Of a stretch of 64,000 nt of DNA, positions 24,549-32,913 are shown in pieces. Source of the DNA: DASQMT01 sp963827335 (GTDB lineage Bacteria > Actinomycetota > Thermoleophilia > Solirubrobacterales > Solirubrobacteraceae). Numbering within the stretch: the first letter of the stretch is position 1; each line of letters begins with the position of its first letter. The stretch spans positions 1 to 64,000 of the forward strand of contig CAWHAP010000007.1 in NCBI GenBank assembly GCA_963827335.1. Reading direction: 5' to 3'. The translations under genes and the position numbers were made by a program. The notes under the pieces are model-generated. The model made no database searches. It saw only the letters and a program-made list of their open reading frames with translations, and had not been told where the DNA came from.

Positions 24549-25232
24549 CTACTCCGCAAGGGACAGCGCGAAGTCGTCGAAGCGCGCCGTGCCGTCGCGG
24601 GCGACCAGGCCCACGCGCGCGTCCGGCCCCGGATCGACGCTCTCCCGGTCCACGACCGTCCCGTACGGCGTGGCGTTGACGGAGAAGATCAGCGTGACGG
24701 GCTCGCCCGGCTTCCCGGTCCCGCAGCCGAGCCGCAGCAGGGACGGCTTGCCGCGCGGGGAACGCTCGTTCTCGGTCAGGCGGAAGTCCTTGAGCACGGA
24801 CGCCTTCCCGTCGGCGATGCGCGAGAGCTGGACCCGCCCGTCGGGCCCGAGCAGGAGCGCGTAGCCCGAGCCGCCGTCGAACGCCGCGCGGCACAGCAGC
24901 CCGGCGCCGCCGCGCGACGGCTCGACCACGACCTCGGCCAGCGCCCCCCGGGTCGGCGGCGTGATCCGCTGCGGCGCGAGCACCGCACCGGTCCCGCCGT
25001 CCGAGACGACGTAGACGCCGTCGCGGTAGCCCGGCCGCGGCCAGCCCGAGCCGGGGTCGGCGAAGTCGTCCATGACCTGCGGGCGCGCCGGGAACGCGCC
25101 GGCGGCGGGATCGGGCGTGGTGGCGGTCTTCGGCATCGCAGGGGCCTCGCGGACGTCCTCGTCCTCGCCGCAGCCGGCCGCGAGGAGCACGGCGGCGACG
25201 ACGGCGAGCAGGGTGGCGTGGGTGCGCATCAT
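24549..25232 (-). CDS. putative lipoprotein
   Basis: A 227-residue protein with a lipoprotein signal: HATLLAVVAAVLLAAGCGED has the lipobox LAAGC, so the mature protein would be lipid-anchored outside the membrane. The rest is beta-rich, with MDDFADPGSGWP, LLCRAAFDGGSGYALLLG and FDDFALSLAE. This looks like the concanavalin-like/LamG-type domain found in many actinobacterial lipoproteins, usually of unknown function. Start ATG at 25232 or 25229. The start overlaps the stop of the upstream pilin-like gene, so they are probably coupled. It converges with ileS, stop next to stop. Confidence 0.75.
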   Translation of the reverse strand: MMRTHATLLAVVAAVLLAAGCGEDEDVREAPAMPKTATTPDPAAGAFPARPQVMDDFADPGSGWPRPGYRDGVYVVSDGGTGAVLAPQRITPPTRGALAEVVVEPSRGGAGLLCRAAFDGGSGYALLLGPDGRVQLSRIADGKASVLKDFRLTENERSPRGKPSLLRLGCGTGKPGEPVTLIFSVNATPYGTVVDRESVDPGPDARVGLVARDGTARFDDFALSLAE

Positions 25233-26488
25233 CCGGGCAGGTCCGGGAGGTTCGGCAGATCCGGCAGGTCCGGCAGCGGTCCGGGCAGGTCGGGGAGGTC
25301 AGGAAGGTTAGGCAGGTCGGGGAGGTTCGGCGGGTTGGGCGGATGCGGCAGCTGGGGCAGGTTCGGCAGGTCGGGCAGATCCGGCAGCGGGCCCGGCAGG
25401 TCGGGGAGGTCGGGCAGGTCGGGCAGGTCGGGCGGCGTGATCAGCTCGATCGGGCTCCCGGCGTCGCGGTGCTCGATCACGTTGTCGGACTGGCCCGGGA
25501 GGTACTGGTGGGTGGCGTAGGCGGGGAAGCCGTCGCGGTCGTCCTCGGTGATGTCGAGCCGGCCGTCGCCGTCGGGCTGGAGGGTCACGTCGCCGCTGAT
25601 GGCCGGGAACGGCGAGACGCTGTTGCGCGACTCGTAGTCGAGCCGGATCCCGTCCCCGTCGGCGTGCACGTTGTAGTTGTTGACCACGTCGAGGTTGATC
25701 CCCTCGCCGGTGGCGTCGTTCTCGGAGTCGTTCTCGATCAGCCCGAGGTCGCCGTTGATCGAGATCGGGCGCGCCTCGTTGCAGAAGCTGTGGCCGAAGG
25801 CCGAGGCCGTGCAGCTCTCGGTCTGCACGATCACGCCGCGGCCGGTCTCGCGGTCGATGATCACCATCACGCGCGAGTCCTCGATCCCGAGCTCCCCGTC
25901 GCGCAGCGGGTCCGCGAACCCGCGGCCGTCGCCCTTCAGGGGGCCGGCCGTCTCCCCCGGGATGAACAGGTCCATCGCGAGCACGCCCTGGCCCGGCTCC
26001 GCCGGGACCTGGAAGTAGCGCAGGTTGTGGGCGCCGCCGTCCTCCTGGATCGTGCCCTGGTCGAGGAGGTCGGCGAACTCGCCGTCGGTCGGCGACACCA
26101 GGCCGTCGACCAGCTCCCCGCGGGGCCCGGCGCCGATCAGGTCGCGGTAGAGCTCGAGCCGCTCGATCAGGGCCTCGGCCCCGTCGAGGTCGCCGCGGGC
26201 GATCGCCGCCTGCGCGGCTGCGCTCAGCTCCTCCAGCGCCCCGCCGGACTCCTCGACGAGCGGCGTCAGCGCGGCCAGCCGGCCGGCGAGCGCGACCGCG
26301 TCGGCATCGGAGCCGGAGCCGGGGCCGGTGTCGCACGCTCCCCCGCCGATCGCGCAGACGAGATCGGAGACCGCCGCGCTCAGGTTCGTCGCCACGCTGC
26401 TCGTGGCCAGCGCCGCGACCACGAGCGAGACGATGAGCAGCATGCCCATGTACTCGGCGGCGGTCTGTCCACGGTCGCTGCGCAGCAT
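25229..26488 (-). CDS. pilin-like exported protein with proline-rich repeat tail
   Basis: A 419-residue protein. The start RSDRGQTAAEYMGMLLIVSL resembles the Flp/TadE type IV-pilin-like leader and helix (GQ-x-AAEY), so the protein may be anchored or assembled through this helix. Residues 33-350 are a polar domain with a helical part and an acidic beta-rich part (NGDLGLIENDSEND, DGDGIRLDYESRN). Residues 353-419 are almost entirely P-x-L triplets (PDL, PNL, PGPL), likely a stiff extended stalk. It is coupled to the lipoprotein gene that follows. No tad or prepilin-peptidase gene is near. ATG at 26488 is the first start before the leader. Confidence 0.7.
   Translation of the reverse strand: MLRSDRGQTAAEYMGMLLIVSLVVAALATSSVATNLSAAVSDLVCAIGGGACDTGPGSGSDADAVALAGRLAALTPLVEESGGALEELSAAAQAAIARGDLDGAEALIERLELYRDLIGAGPRGELVDGLVSPTDGEFADLLDQGTIQEDGGAHNLRYFQVPAEPGQGVLAMDLFIPGETAGPLKGDGRGFADPLRDGELGIEDSRVMVIIDRETGRGVIVQTESCTASAFGHSFCNEARPISINGDLGLIENDSENDATGEGINLDVVNNYNVHADGDGIRLDYESRNSVSPFPAISGDVTLQPDGDGRLDITEDDRDGFPAYATHQYLPGQSDNVIEHRDAGSPIELITPPDLPDLPDLPDLPGPLPDLPDLPNLPQLPHPPNPPNLPDLPNLPDLPDLPGPLPDLPDLPNLPDLPG
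25232..25432 (-). repeat. tandem P-x-L coding repeats
   Basis: About 201 bases of 9-base units (CC-GA-CTG type on the coding strand) encode 67 residues built of PDL, PNL, PGPL and a short PHPPNPP break. Two larger blocks, each with PDLPGPLPDLPDLPNLP, flank the break, which suggests one larger duplication on top of unit-by-unit growth. Such repeats change length easily. Confidence 0.85.
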
Positions 26489-26582
26489 CGCCGCACAGGC
26501 AATCGGGCGGCCGCGGGCCGGACAAGAGGCGCGGGCCTCAACCTCGCACCGGGACCGGGTCCCGGATCGCCGTGGGACCAGC

Positions 26583-27692
26583 CTAGGGGTGCCCGACCAC
26601 GACCCGGTCGCGCCCGGCGGCCTTCGCCGCGTACAGGGCGCGGTCCGCGCGGGCCACGAGCGAGCGGACGTCGTCCGCGGCGTCCCACGCCGCCACCCCG
26701 ATGCTGGCCGTCGGGCGCACCACGGCGCCGTCGGCGGCGGGCACGACGAGCGCCCGGATGCGGTCGGCGACGCGCTCGGCCAGCATCTGCAGCGTCGGGG
26801 CATCCGCCCCGGTCAGCGCGACCAGGAACTCCTCGCCGCCGTAGCGCACCACCGTGTCGCTGCTGCGCAGCCCGGCGGAGATCGCCGCGGCGGTCGTGCG
26901 CAGCACCTCGTCGCCGACGGGGTGCCCGTGCTTGTCGTTGACGTTCTTGAAGTGATCGAGATCGAGCATGAGCACGCCGACCGTCGGCCCGCCGTGGGCG
27001 GCGACGCGCGCGGCCTGCTCGAGCGACTGCAACCCGGCGCGCCGGTTGGCGCAGCCGGTCAGGGCGTCCGTGGCGGCCTGCGTCTCGGCGGCGGCGTGGG
27101 CGATGGCGTTGCTGACCGCGAAGCCGAGGGCGCGGGCGAGCAGCGAGAGCAGGCGGCGCATCTCGACGTCGAGCTCGACGCCGAGCAGGACCACGGCGCC
27201 GAGCGGGCCGGCCCCGGCGCTGAACGGCACCGCGACGACGGGGAGCCCGCTGCCGACCGCGAGCTGCGACGGGCCCGGGTCACAGAGCGCCTGGTCCACC
27301 AGCCCCTGCAGCTCCTCGTCCTCCAGGGCGAAGTCGACGCTCGCCACGACGTCGAGCGGGTGCGCCGTGAGCACGACCGCCCCGCCGGCGGCGCGGGTGT
27401 GGTCGATCACGCGGTAGAGCGCCTCGTAGCTCAGGTAGTCGAGCCGCAGGTGGCTCGACATGGCCTCGAACAGCTCGTGCACCGCGGCCTCGAGCGCGTG
27501 CGACCGCTGCACGGCGGCGACGACCCGCTGCGTGGCCGCGGCGAGCTCGGCGAGGTCGTCGTCGACCGCCTCGATCGGCGAGGAGACGGGCAGATCGAGG
27601 ACGTCGCCGGCGGCGAGCCGGTCGGCGAGCGTGTCGAGCGACGCTGCGAGGGTCAGAGGCCCCTGGATGAAGATCGCAGGCGCGAGGGTCAT
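26583..27692 (-). CDS. GGDEF-domain diguanylate cyclase, soluble
   Basis: A 369-residue protein. The last 170 residues are a GGDEF domain with active-site RYGGEEF (about 280-286), and DLDHFKNVNDKHGHPVGDEVL for substrate binding. The N-terminal 190 residues are soluble and probably GAF-like or helical sensing modules (strands VAVPFSAGAGPLGAVVLLGV). No membrane segment and no I-site RxxD just before GGEEF is evident. ATG 27692. Upstream on the same strand is a small membrane gene, 18 bases away. It is one of four c-di-GMP proteins in the window. It should make c-di-GMP; the signal is unknown. Confidence 0.92.
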   Translation of the reverse strand: MTLAPAIFIQGPLTLAASLDTLADRLAAGDVLDLPVSSPIEAVDDDLAELAAATQRVVAAVQRSHALEAAVHELFEAMSSHLRLDYLSYEALYRVIDHTRAAGGAVVLTAHPLDVVASVDFALEDEELQGLVDQALCDPGPSQLAVGSGLPVVAVPFSAGAGPLGAVVLLGVELDVEMRRLLSLLARALGFAVSNAIAHAAAETQAATDALTGCANRRAGLQSLEQAARVAAHGGPTVGVLMLDLDHFKNVNDKHGHPVGDEVLRTTAAAISAGLRSSDTVVRYGGEEFLVALTGADAPTLQMLAERVADRIRALVVPAADGAVVRPTASIGVAAWDAADDVRSLVARADRALYAAKAAGRDRVVVGHP

Positions 27693-27710
27693 TGCGCCCG
27701 GAATCGACCG

Positions 27711-28025
27711 CTAGGTGGTCGACTTGAGCGCTTGCGCGCCGGGCGGGGGAGTGACCGCCGCGGCGAACAGCACGCAGGCGAGCAGGGCGGCCTGCAGCTC
27801 GGGGTTCTCCAGCGAGGCCGCCGCGATGCCCATCCCGACGACGAGCACCGGGCAGAGCGCGAACGCCCACACGCGGAACCGGCCGCGCCGGCCCAGCAGG
27901 AGGAGCAGCAGCATGTAGACGGGCCAGAGCCAGACGGCGGACAGGAAGAGCGTGAAGACGTACTCGCCGCCGTCGATCGGCTCCGCATCCCCGGCGCGCA
28001 GGCCCGCGGCGTTCGCGAGCGCCAC
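27711..28025 (-). CDS. small integral membrane protein; start uncertain
   Basis: A 104-residue protein from GTG 28025, with helices TLFLSAVWLWPVYMLLLLLLG, FALCPVLVVGMGIAA and ALLACVLFAAAV. The frame stays open upstream to 28091 and encodes another hydrophobic helix (LLAALACAAAAFALVAL). No ATG, GTG or TTG lies in that part, but a CTG at 28091 stands 7 bases after TAGGCT (28104-28099), the arrangement seen at other leaderless starts here. The longer 126-residue form may therefore be the real one. No family is recognised. It lies between trxA and a GGDEF gene on the same strand. Confidence 0.6.
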   Translation of the reverse strand: MALANAAGLRAGDAEPIDGGEYVFTLFLSAVWLWPVYMLLLLLLGRRGRFRVWAFALCPVLVVGMGIAAASLENPELQAALLACVLFAAAVTPPPGAQALKSTT

Positions 28026-28109
28026 CAGCGCGAACGCGGCGGCGGCGCAGGCGAGCGCGGCGAGCAGGTTGTGGGCGACCCAGCGGAGCAGGCCGCTGAG
28101 CCTAGGCGG

Positions 28110-28433
28110 CTAGGCCAGCGCGGGCTCGATCTCGTCCTCGAGGCGCTTCTTGGGCATGGCGCCCTGGATGCGCTTCGCGACCTGGCCGTCGCGGAAGAGC
28201 AGCAGCGTCGGGATCGCGAGGATCTGGTACTCCGACGCGGTCTGGATGTTCTCGTCCGTGTTGAGCTTCACGACCTTGAGCTCCGGGCGCTCGCCGGCGA
28301 TCTGCTCGACGATCGGCGCGACCATGCGGCACGGACCGCACCACGGGGCCCAGAAGTCGACCAGCACGGGCTGATCCGACTCGATGACCTCTGCCTGGAA
28401 GTTGGTGTCCGTGACCTCGGTGACGCCGGCCAT
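28110..28433 (-). CDS. trxA: thioredoxin
   Basis: A 107-residue thioredoxin, the general disulfide reductant of the cytoplasm. The active site is WCGPC in FWAPWCGPCRM; Asp in VLVDFW and cis-Pro in AIPTLLLF are in place. Length is the family's usual one. ATG 28433 has a good ribosome site AAGGAG 4 bases upstream, one of few clear ones here, so it is translated from a leadered message. A -10 like TACTAT (28481-28476) lies in the end of the upstream gene. No thioredoxin reductase gene lies in the window. Confidence 0.97.
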   Translation of the reverse strand: MAGVTEVTDTNFQAEVIESDQPVLVDFWAPWCGPCRMVAPIVEQIAGERPELKVVKLNTDENIQTASEYQILAIPTLLLFRDGQVAKRIQGAMPKKRLEDEIEPALA

Positions 28434-28461
28434 GTCGCTCCTTCTCGCGCTCTGCGTGCTG

Positions 28462-29154
28462 TTACTTCAGAAAGGATAGTACGTGCGGGGAAACCCACAC
28501 CTCGACCGCCGCTGCGGCCAGGATGACGGGTACCGCGATCGCCGTCGTCGCGAACGTCGCGGCGAGCAGCTCGTTCCAGGCCTTACGCCGGCTGGCGATC
28601 AGCCAGGCGGCCAGCGGGAGGAACAGCGCGCACAGCTCCGGGACGGCGTGGAGCGAGAGGCCGAGGAGCAGGAGGCCGGGCGACATGCCGCGCGCGTCGG
28701 CCTGGTCGGCGGCGGTGATCCCGAGCGCGTAGGCCTGCGTCGTGAGCGAGAACAGCGTGGCTGCGGCGACGAACAGCATCGCGAGGCGACCGGCGTGGTC
28801 GTGGATCCGGCGCCAGCGGCCGTGGTAGCCCTCCGCGACGACGGGCAGCGACGAGCCGGCCATGAACCCGGCGACGCAGGCCATGGCGTGCAGCGCGAGG
28901 ACCAGGCCGTTGCGGTAGAGGATGTAGCCGTAGTCGTCGAGGTCCCCGGTGCCGGTGCGGGCGAAGTTCATCGGGTCCGGGGTCGTGGCCGCCGCGACGA
29001 TCCAGGTCGCCAGCAGCAGCACGACCGCCACGCCGAGGCTGGCGGCCGCCCAGGGTCCGAGCGTCGGCCACGGGCGCCGGCGCCAGTGCTGCAGGGTGCG
29101 GACGGTGTCGTCCCAGCCGCGGACGAGCGCGAGCTGCTCGGTGCTGCTCCTCAT
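28462..29154 (-). CDS. SpoIIM-like integral membrane protein
   Basis: A 230-residue membrane protein with about five helices. ILYRNGLVLALHAMACVAGFMAG and the late LHAVPELCALFLPLAAWLIA match the pattern of stage II sporulation M/DUF95 proteins (RN..., then H-x-x-x-E-x-x-A before a helix). In non-sporulating actinobacteria such proteins have no known role. An N-terminal soluble part of about 35 residues precedes the first helix. ATG 29154 begins MRSSTEQLALVRGWDD. It is upstream of trxA, 28 bases between, and downstream of the glycosyltransferase gene, all on the minus strand. Confidence 0.6.
   Translation of the reverse strand: MRSSTEQLALVRGWDDTVRTLQHWRRRPWPTLGPWAAASLGVAVVLLLATWIVAAATTPDPMNFARTGTGDLDDYGYILYRNGLVLALHAMACVAGFMAGSSLPVVAEGYHGRWRRIHDHAGRLAMLFVAAATLFSLTTQAYALGITAADQADARGMSPGLLLLGLSLHAVPELCALFLPLAAWLIASRRKAWNELLAATFATTAIAVPVILAAAAVEVWVSPHVLSFLK
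28476..28481 (-). promoter_or_regulatory. candidate trxA promoter -10
   Basis: TACTAT on the minus strand, 42 bases before the trxA ATG, within the last codons of the upstream membrane-protein gene. The surrounding A/T-rich stretch stands out locally. The -35 region is weak. With the clear ribosome site of trxA, this would give a leadered message. Confidence 0.35.
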
Positions 29155-29185
29155 GCCCTCTGCATCGGCAGCGCGGCCGCGGACT

Positions 29186-29902
29186 TCAAGGGGGCGGGCG
29201 CAGCCGCATCGCCGGGACGCGCCACGCCGCCTCGAGCGCCACGTGGCCCGTGAGCTTGGACGCGCCCTCGCGCCGCTCGCGGAACGTGATCGGCAGCTCC
29301 ACGACGCGCAGGCCGGCGCGCAGCACGCGGTAGGTGAGCTCGACCTGGAACGCGTAGCCGCGCGCCCGCGCGGTCTCGTAGCCGATCGCCTCGAGCGCCT
29401 CGGCGCGGAAGCACTTCAGGCCGCCGGTCAGGTCGCGAACCGGCACGCGCAGCACGCGGCGCGCGTAGCCGTTCGCCGCCCGCGAGACGGCGCGGCGCCA
29501 GGCGGCCCAGCCCGCGATCCCGCCGCCCGCGACGTAGCGCGAGCCGAGCGCGAGGTCGGCGCCGTCGCGGACCGCGCCGAGCAGCACCGGCACGAGCGCC
29601 GGGTCGTGCGAGAAGTCGCAGTCGATCTCGACGAGCGCGCCCGCGCCCCCGGCGAGCGCGTGCGCGAAGCCCGCGACGTAGGCCGGCCCGAGCCCGCGCT
29701 TGGCCGTCCGGTGCAGCACGGCGACGTGCGGGTCGGCCGCCGCCAGGCGGTCGGCGATGGCGCCGGTGCCGTCGGGCGACGCGTCGTCGACGATCAGGAT
29801 GCGCGTGCCCGCGGGCGCCGCGGCGCGCAGGGCCGCGACCATCGGCGCGACGTTGCCCGCCTCGCAGTAGGTCGGCAGGACGATCCAGGCGGGCCCGCGC
29901 AT
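29186..29902 (-). CDS. GT2 glycosyltransferase, dolichyl/polyprenyl-phosphate mannose synthase-like
   Basis: A 238-residue family 2 glycosyltransferase of the DPM1 type. VLPTYCEAGNVAPMV, the nucleotide part VDDASPDGTG, and the metal-binding DxD in EIDCDFSHDP are present; GGLKCFRAEALEAI and FQVELTYRVLRAG are further hallmarks. It lacks C-terminal membrane helices, as in bacterial polyprenol-phosphate mannose synthases, which supply lipid-linked mannose to GT-C enzymes. A GT-C-like gene lies at 54218. ATG 29902. It is divergent from polX, 22 bases between starts. Confidence 0.88.
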   Translation of the reverse strand: MRGPAWIVLPTYCEAGNVAPMVAALRAAAPAGTRILIVDDASPDGTGAIADRLAAADPHVAVLHRTAKRGLGPAYVAGFAHALAGGAGALVEIDCDFSHDPALVPVLLGAVRDGADLALGSRYVAGGGIAGWAAWRRAVSRAANGYARRVLRVPVRDLTGGLKCFRAEALEAIGYETARARGYAFQVELTYRVLRAGLRVVELPITFRERREGASKLTGHVALEAAWRVPAMRLRPPP

Positions 29903-29924
29903 GACGGCCGCGTAGGCTAGGCGA

Positions 29925-31661
29925 GTGACGAACGCCCAGATCGCCGCCGCCTTCGAGGAGCTCGCCGATCTCTACGAGCTCGACGGGGCCGTCTCCTACC
30001 GCGTCCTCGCCTACCGCACCGCCGCCCGGACGGTGCGCGAGGCCTCCGTGTCCGTCGAGCAGCTCGTGCGCGACGGCCGCGTGACCGAGCTCCCCGGGAT
30101 CGGCAAGACGCTCGAGGAGAAGCTGCACACGCTGATCGACACGGGCGACATGAAGCAGTCGGTCAAGCTGCGCGCCCAGTTCCCGAGCGGCGTCATCGCG
30201 ATGATGCACCTCCCCGGCTTCGGCCCCAAGCGCGCCAGCCGCCTGTACGACGAGCTCGGCATCGACTCGCTCGAGGCGCTCCGCGCCGCCGCCGAGCGCC
30301 AGGAGCTGCGCGGCCTGCGCGGGTTCGGGCCCAAGGCCGAGGAGAAGCTGCTCGAGCAGCTCGCCGCGGGCCACGACGGCAAGCCGGCGCCGCGCTTCCT
30401 GCTCTCGCGCGCGCAGCCGATCGCCGAGCAGCTCGTCGACGCGCTGCGCGCCGCGCCGGGCGCCGACCGCGTCGAGGCGGCGGGTTCGCTGCGGCGCAGC
30501 GCCGATGCGGTCAAGGACCTCGACGTCGTCGCCACGACGCACGACGTCCCGGCGATGGTGGCGGCGCTCACCGGCCATCCGCTCGTCGCCTCCGTGGAGG
30601 GGTCGGGCGACGCCGGCGCGCGCGTCGTCCTGCACGACGGGCTGAAGGTCGACCTCAAGTGCGTCGCGCCGGACCAGTTCGGCAACGTGCTCCAGCACTT
30701 CACGGGCTCCAGGAACCACAACGTGGCGCTGCGCGAGTCGATGGTGAAGCGCGGCCTGCACGTGTCGGAGTACGGCGTGCTCGACGACGCGACCGGCGAG
30801 ACGACCCGGTGCGCGACCGAGGAGGAGGTCTACGCGCGGCTCGGCCTGCCGTGGATCCCGCCCGAGCTGCGCGAGGGCCGCGGCGAGCTCGAGGCCGCCG
30901 CGTCGGGCGCGCTCCCCGAGCTGGTGGAGCTGGGCGACCTGCGCGGCGACCTGCACTGCCACACGACGCTGTCCGACGGCCGCCAGGACGTCGAGGCGAT
31001 GGTCGAGGGCGCCCGCGCCCGCGGCTACGAGTACCTCGCGATCACCGACCACTCCGCCACGCACGGGTTCGGCAACGACGTGCAGCCCGACGCCCTGTGG
31101 GCGCAGATCGAGCGGGTCCGCGCGCTCGACGCCGGGCTGGACGGCTTCGACCTGCTGATCGGGACCGAGACGAACATCCTCACCGACGGCTCGCTCGACT
31201 ACGACGAGGACCTGCTGGCCGAGCTCGACTGGGTCGTGGCCTCCGTGCACACGTCGTTCGCGATGACCGAGGCGGACATGACCGCCCGCATGATCGCGGC
31301 GATGGAGCACCCCTACGTCGACCAGATCGGCCATCCGACCGGGCGCAAGATCGAGACCCGGCCGCCGTACCTGATCGACATGGAGCAGGTGATCGCGGCG
31401 GCCGCGCGCACGCACACGATGCTCGAGATCAACGCGGCGCCCGACCGGCGGGACCTGAACGAGATCCACGCCCGCGCGGCCGCCGAGGCGGGGGTGCTGG
31501 TGCTCGTCAACTCGGATGCGCACTCCGTCCGCAACCTCGAGCTGATGCGCTACGGGATCGCCACGGCGCGGCGGGCCTGGCTCACGCCGGCGCAGGTGGC
31601 CAACACGCGCCCGTGGGCCGAGCTGGCGCCGCTGCGCAAGCGGGCCCGCGCCACCGCATGA
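29925..31661 (+). CDS. polX: DNA polymerase/3'-5' exonuclease PolX
   Basis: A 578-residue bacterial family X polymerase, for gap filling in base-excision repair. N-terminal helix-hairpin-helix region (ELPGIGKTLEEKL, LPGFGPKRASRLYDELG), polymerase acids in KDLDVVATT (about 197) and KVDLKCVA (about 242), and a C-terminal PHP nuclease domain from about residue 338 (GDLHCHTTLSDG, ITDHSATHG, EINAAPDRRDLN, NSDAHS). All PHP metal ligands appear intact. GTG 29925; TAGGCT (29913-29918) ends 6 bases before. Its stop overlaps azlC (ATGA), an unexpected partner. Confidence 0.95.
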   Translation: MTNAQIAAAFEELADLYELDGAVSYRVLAYRTAARTVREASVSVEQLVRDGRVTELPGIGKTLEEKLHTLIDTGDMKQSVKLRAQFPSGVIAMMHLPGFGPKRASRLYDELGIDSLEALRAAAERQELRGLRGFGPKAEEKLLEQLAAGHDGKPAPRFLLSRAQPIAEQLVDALRAAPGADRVEAAGSLRRSADAVKDLDVVATTHDVPAMVAALTGHPLVASVEGSGDAGARVVLHDGLKVDLKCVAPDQFGNVLQHFTGSRNHNVALRESMVKRGLHVSEYGVLDDATGETTRCATEEEVYARLGLPWIPPELREGRGELEAAASGALPELVELGDLRGDLHCHTTLSDGRQDVEAMVEGARARGYEYLAITDHSATHGFGNDVQPDALWAQIERVRALDAGLDGFDLLIGTETNILTDGSLDYDEDLLAELDWVVASVHTSFAMTEADMTARMIAAMEHPYVDQIGHPTGRKIETRPPYLIDMEQVIAAAARTHTMLEINAAPDRRDLNEIHARAAAEAGVLVLVNSDAHSVRNLELMRYGIATARRAWLTPAQVANTRPWAELAPLRKRARATA

Positions 31662-32314
31662 GCGCGGGGTTCCGGGCCGGCGTGCGCGCCGGCGCGCCGT
31701 TCGCGGCCGCGGGCGGGCTGCTCGCCGCGTCCTTCGGCGTGCTCGCGACCGACGTCGGGATGCCCGGCTGGACCGCCGTCGTCATGTCCGCGATCGTCTT
31801 CGCGGGCTCGGCGCAGATCGCCGCGCTGACGATCCTCGGCGCCGGCGGCGGGCTGGGCTCGGCGATCGGCGCGGCCGCGCTGATGAACTCGCGCTTCCTG
31901 CCCATGGGCATCGCCATCGGGCCGTCGCTGCCGGGCGGCCCGGCCAAGCGGGCCGCGCAGGGCCAGGCCGTCGTCGACGCGTCGTGGGCGATCGCGTCGG
32001 ACGGCAAGGGCGGCTTCGACCGCATGCTGCTGTTCGGCTCGAGCGCGATCCAGTACACGACGTGGGTCCTGGGGACGGCGGCCGGCGTGATCGGCGGCGA
32101 CGCGCTGGGCGACCCGGAGGCGCTCGGCCTCGACGCGCTCTACCCCGCGTTCTTCGTGGCGCTGCTGATCGCGGAGGCGCGCAGCGGGCGCGCGCTCGGC
32201 GTGGCCGCCGCCGGGGCCGTGATCGCCTTCGTGCTGATCCCGGTCGCGCCACCGGGGGTGCCCGTCCTGGTCGCCTCGCTGGCCTCCCTGATCGGCCTGG
32301 TCGGGCGCGGATGA
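31658..32314 (+). CDS. azlC: AzlC-family branched-chain amino acid exporter subunit
   Basis: A 218-residue membrane protein of the AzlC family, the large subunit of a two-part exporter for branched-chain amino acids and analogs. It starts at the ATG inside the polX stop. FAAAGGLLAASFGVLATDVGMPGWTA and the strongly conserved FAGSAQIAAL, MNSRFLPMG and DASWAI motifs are typical. The ATG of azlD overlaps its stop (ATGA), so both subunits are made in one step. Length is near the usual 230. Export function is known for the family, not shown for this gene. Confidence 0.92.
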   Translation: MSAGFRAGVRAGAPFAAAGGLLAASFGVLATDVGMPGWTAVVMSAIVFAGSAQIAALTILGAGGGLGSAIGAAALMNSRFLPMGIAIGPSLPGGPAKRAAQGQAVVDASWAIASDGKGGFDRMLLFGSSAIQYTTWVLGTAAGVIGGDALGDPEALGLDALYPAFFVALLIAEARSGRALGVAAAGAVIAFVLIPVAPPGVPVLVASLASLIGLVGRG

Positions 32315-32625
32315 GCGCGGGCACGACGTGGGGCCTGATCACCGCCTGCGCGGTGATCACGGCGGTGATCAAGGGCGTCGGCCCGGTGGCGCTCGGCGGC
32401 CGCGAGCTGCCGCGCTGGTTCGGGTCGATCGTGGCCATGATGGCGCCCGCCCTGTTCGCCGCCCTCGTCGTCACGCAGGCGCTCGCCGACGGCGAGGAGT
32501 GGGCGGTCGGCGCCGACACGGCGGGCGTCGCGGTCGCGGCCGTCGCGGCCTGGCGCGGGCTCTCGGTGATCGCGGTCGTCTTCCTCGCCGCCGCCGTCAC
32601 CGCGCTGCTGCGGCTGGCGTTCTAG
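32311..32625 (+). CDS. azlD: AzlD-family branched-chain amino acid exporter subunit
   Basis: A 104-residue membrane protein, the small partner of AzlC. Three to four hydrophobic segments include TTWGLITACAVITAVIKGVG and FGSIVAMMAPALFAALVVTQAL. GLITACAVITAVIKGVGPVALGG is the family's usual start. Coupled to azlC by a 4-base overlap. After its TAG at 32625 comes the structured inverted repeat of about 240 bases and a convergent glycosyltransferase gene. Confidence 0.9.
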   Translation: MSAGTTWGLITACAVITAVIKGVGPVALGGRELPRWFGSIVAMMAPALFAALVVTQALADGEEWAVGADTAGVAVAAVAAWRGLSVIAVVFLAAAVTALLRLAF

Positions 32626-32673
32626 CGCGTTCGCGTTGGTCTGCCGTTCTGCCGCGCTACGCGAGCGGCGGCC

Positions 32674-32913
32674 CCGGCGAACTTCAACGGCCGGCATTGA
32701 GGAGGCGGGTCCGTTGGGGGCGGCGCCGCGCGAGGCGTTCGTTGCGTCCTGGTCCCGCTATGCGGGATCGAGGCGCAACCTTTGGTCCCTTTCTCTCGCT
32801 ATGCGAGATCAGACCACCACGGATCGATGATTCGCCCGCGCGCACACCGTCCGCCCTGCGAACCGCCGCCCCAACGGACCCGCCTCCTCAATGCCGGTGT
32901 TGACGTTCGCCGG
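32674..32913. repeat. long inverted repeat with internal hairpins (MITE-like or structured element)
   Basis: The stretch 32674-32725 is repeated in inverse order at about 32864-32913. Each arm is about 50 bases with only a few mismatches and shares CATTGAGGAGGCGGGTCCGT. The right arm includes the last codons and stop of the convergent glycosyltransferase gene. Inside, 32741-32758 pairs with 32762-32779 (18 pairs, one mismatch, three G-T) around TAT, and TCTCGC-TAT-GCGAGA follows at 32793-32807. It could be a bidirectional terminator, a small non-autonomous mobile element, or an RNA. Confidence 0.6.

Noticed and set aside
25232..25432. Regular repeats as a CRISPR array.
   Set aside because: Units are 9 bases long without spacers and are in frame with an open coding region as P-x-L triplets.
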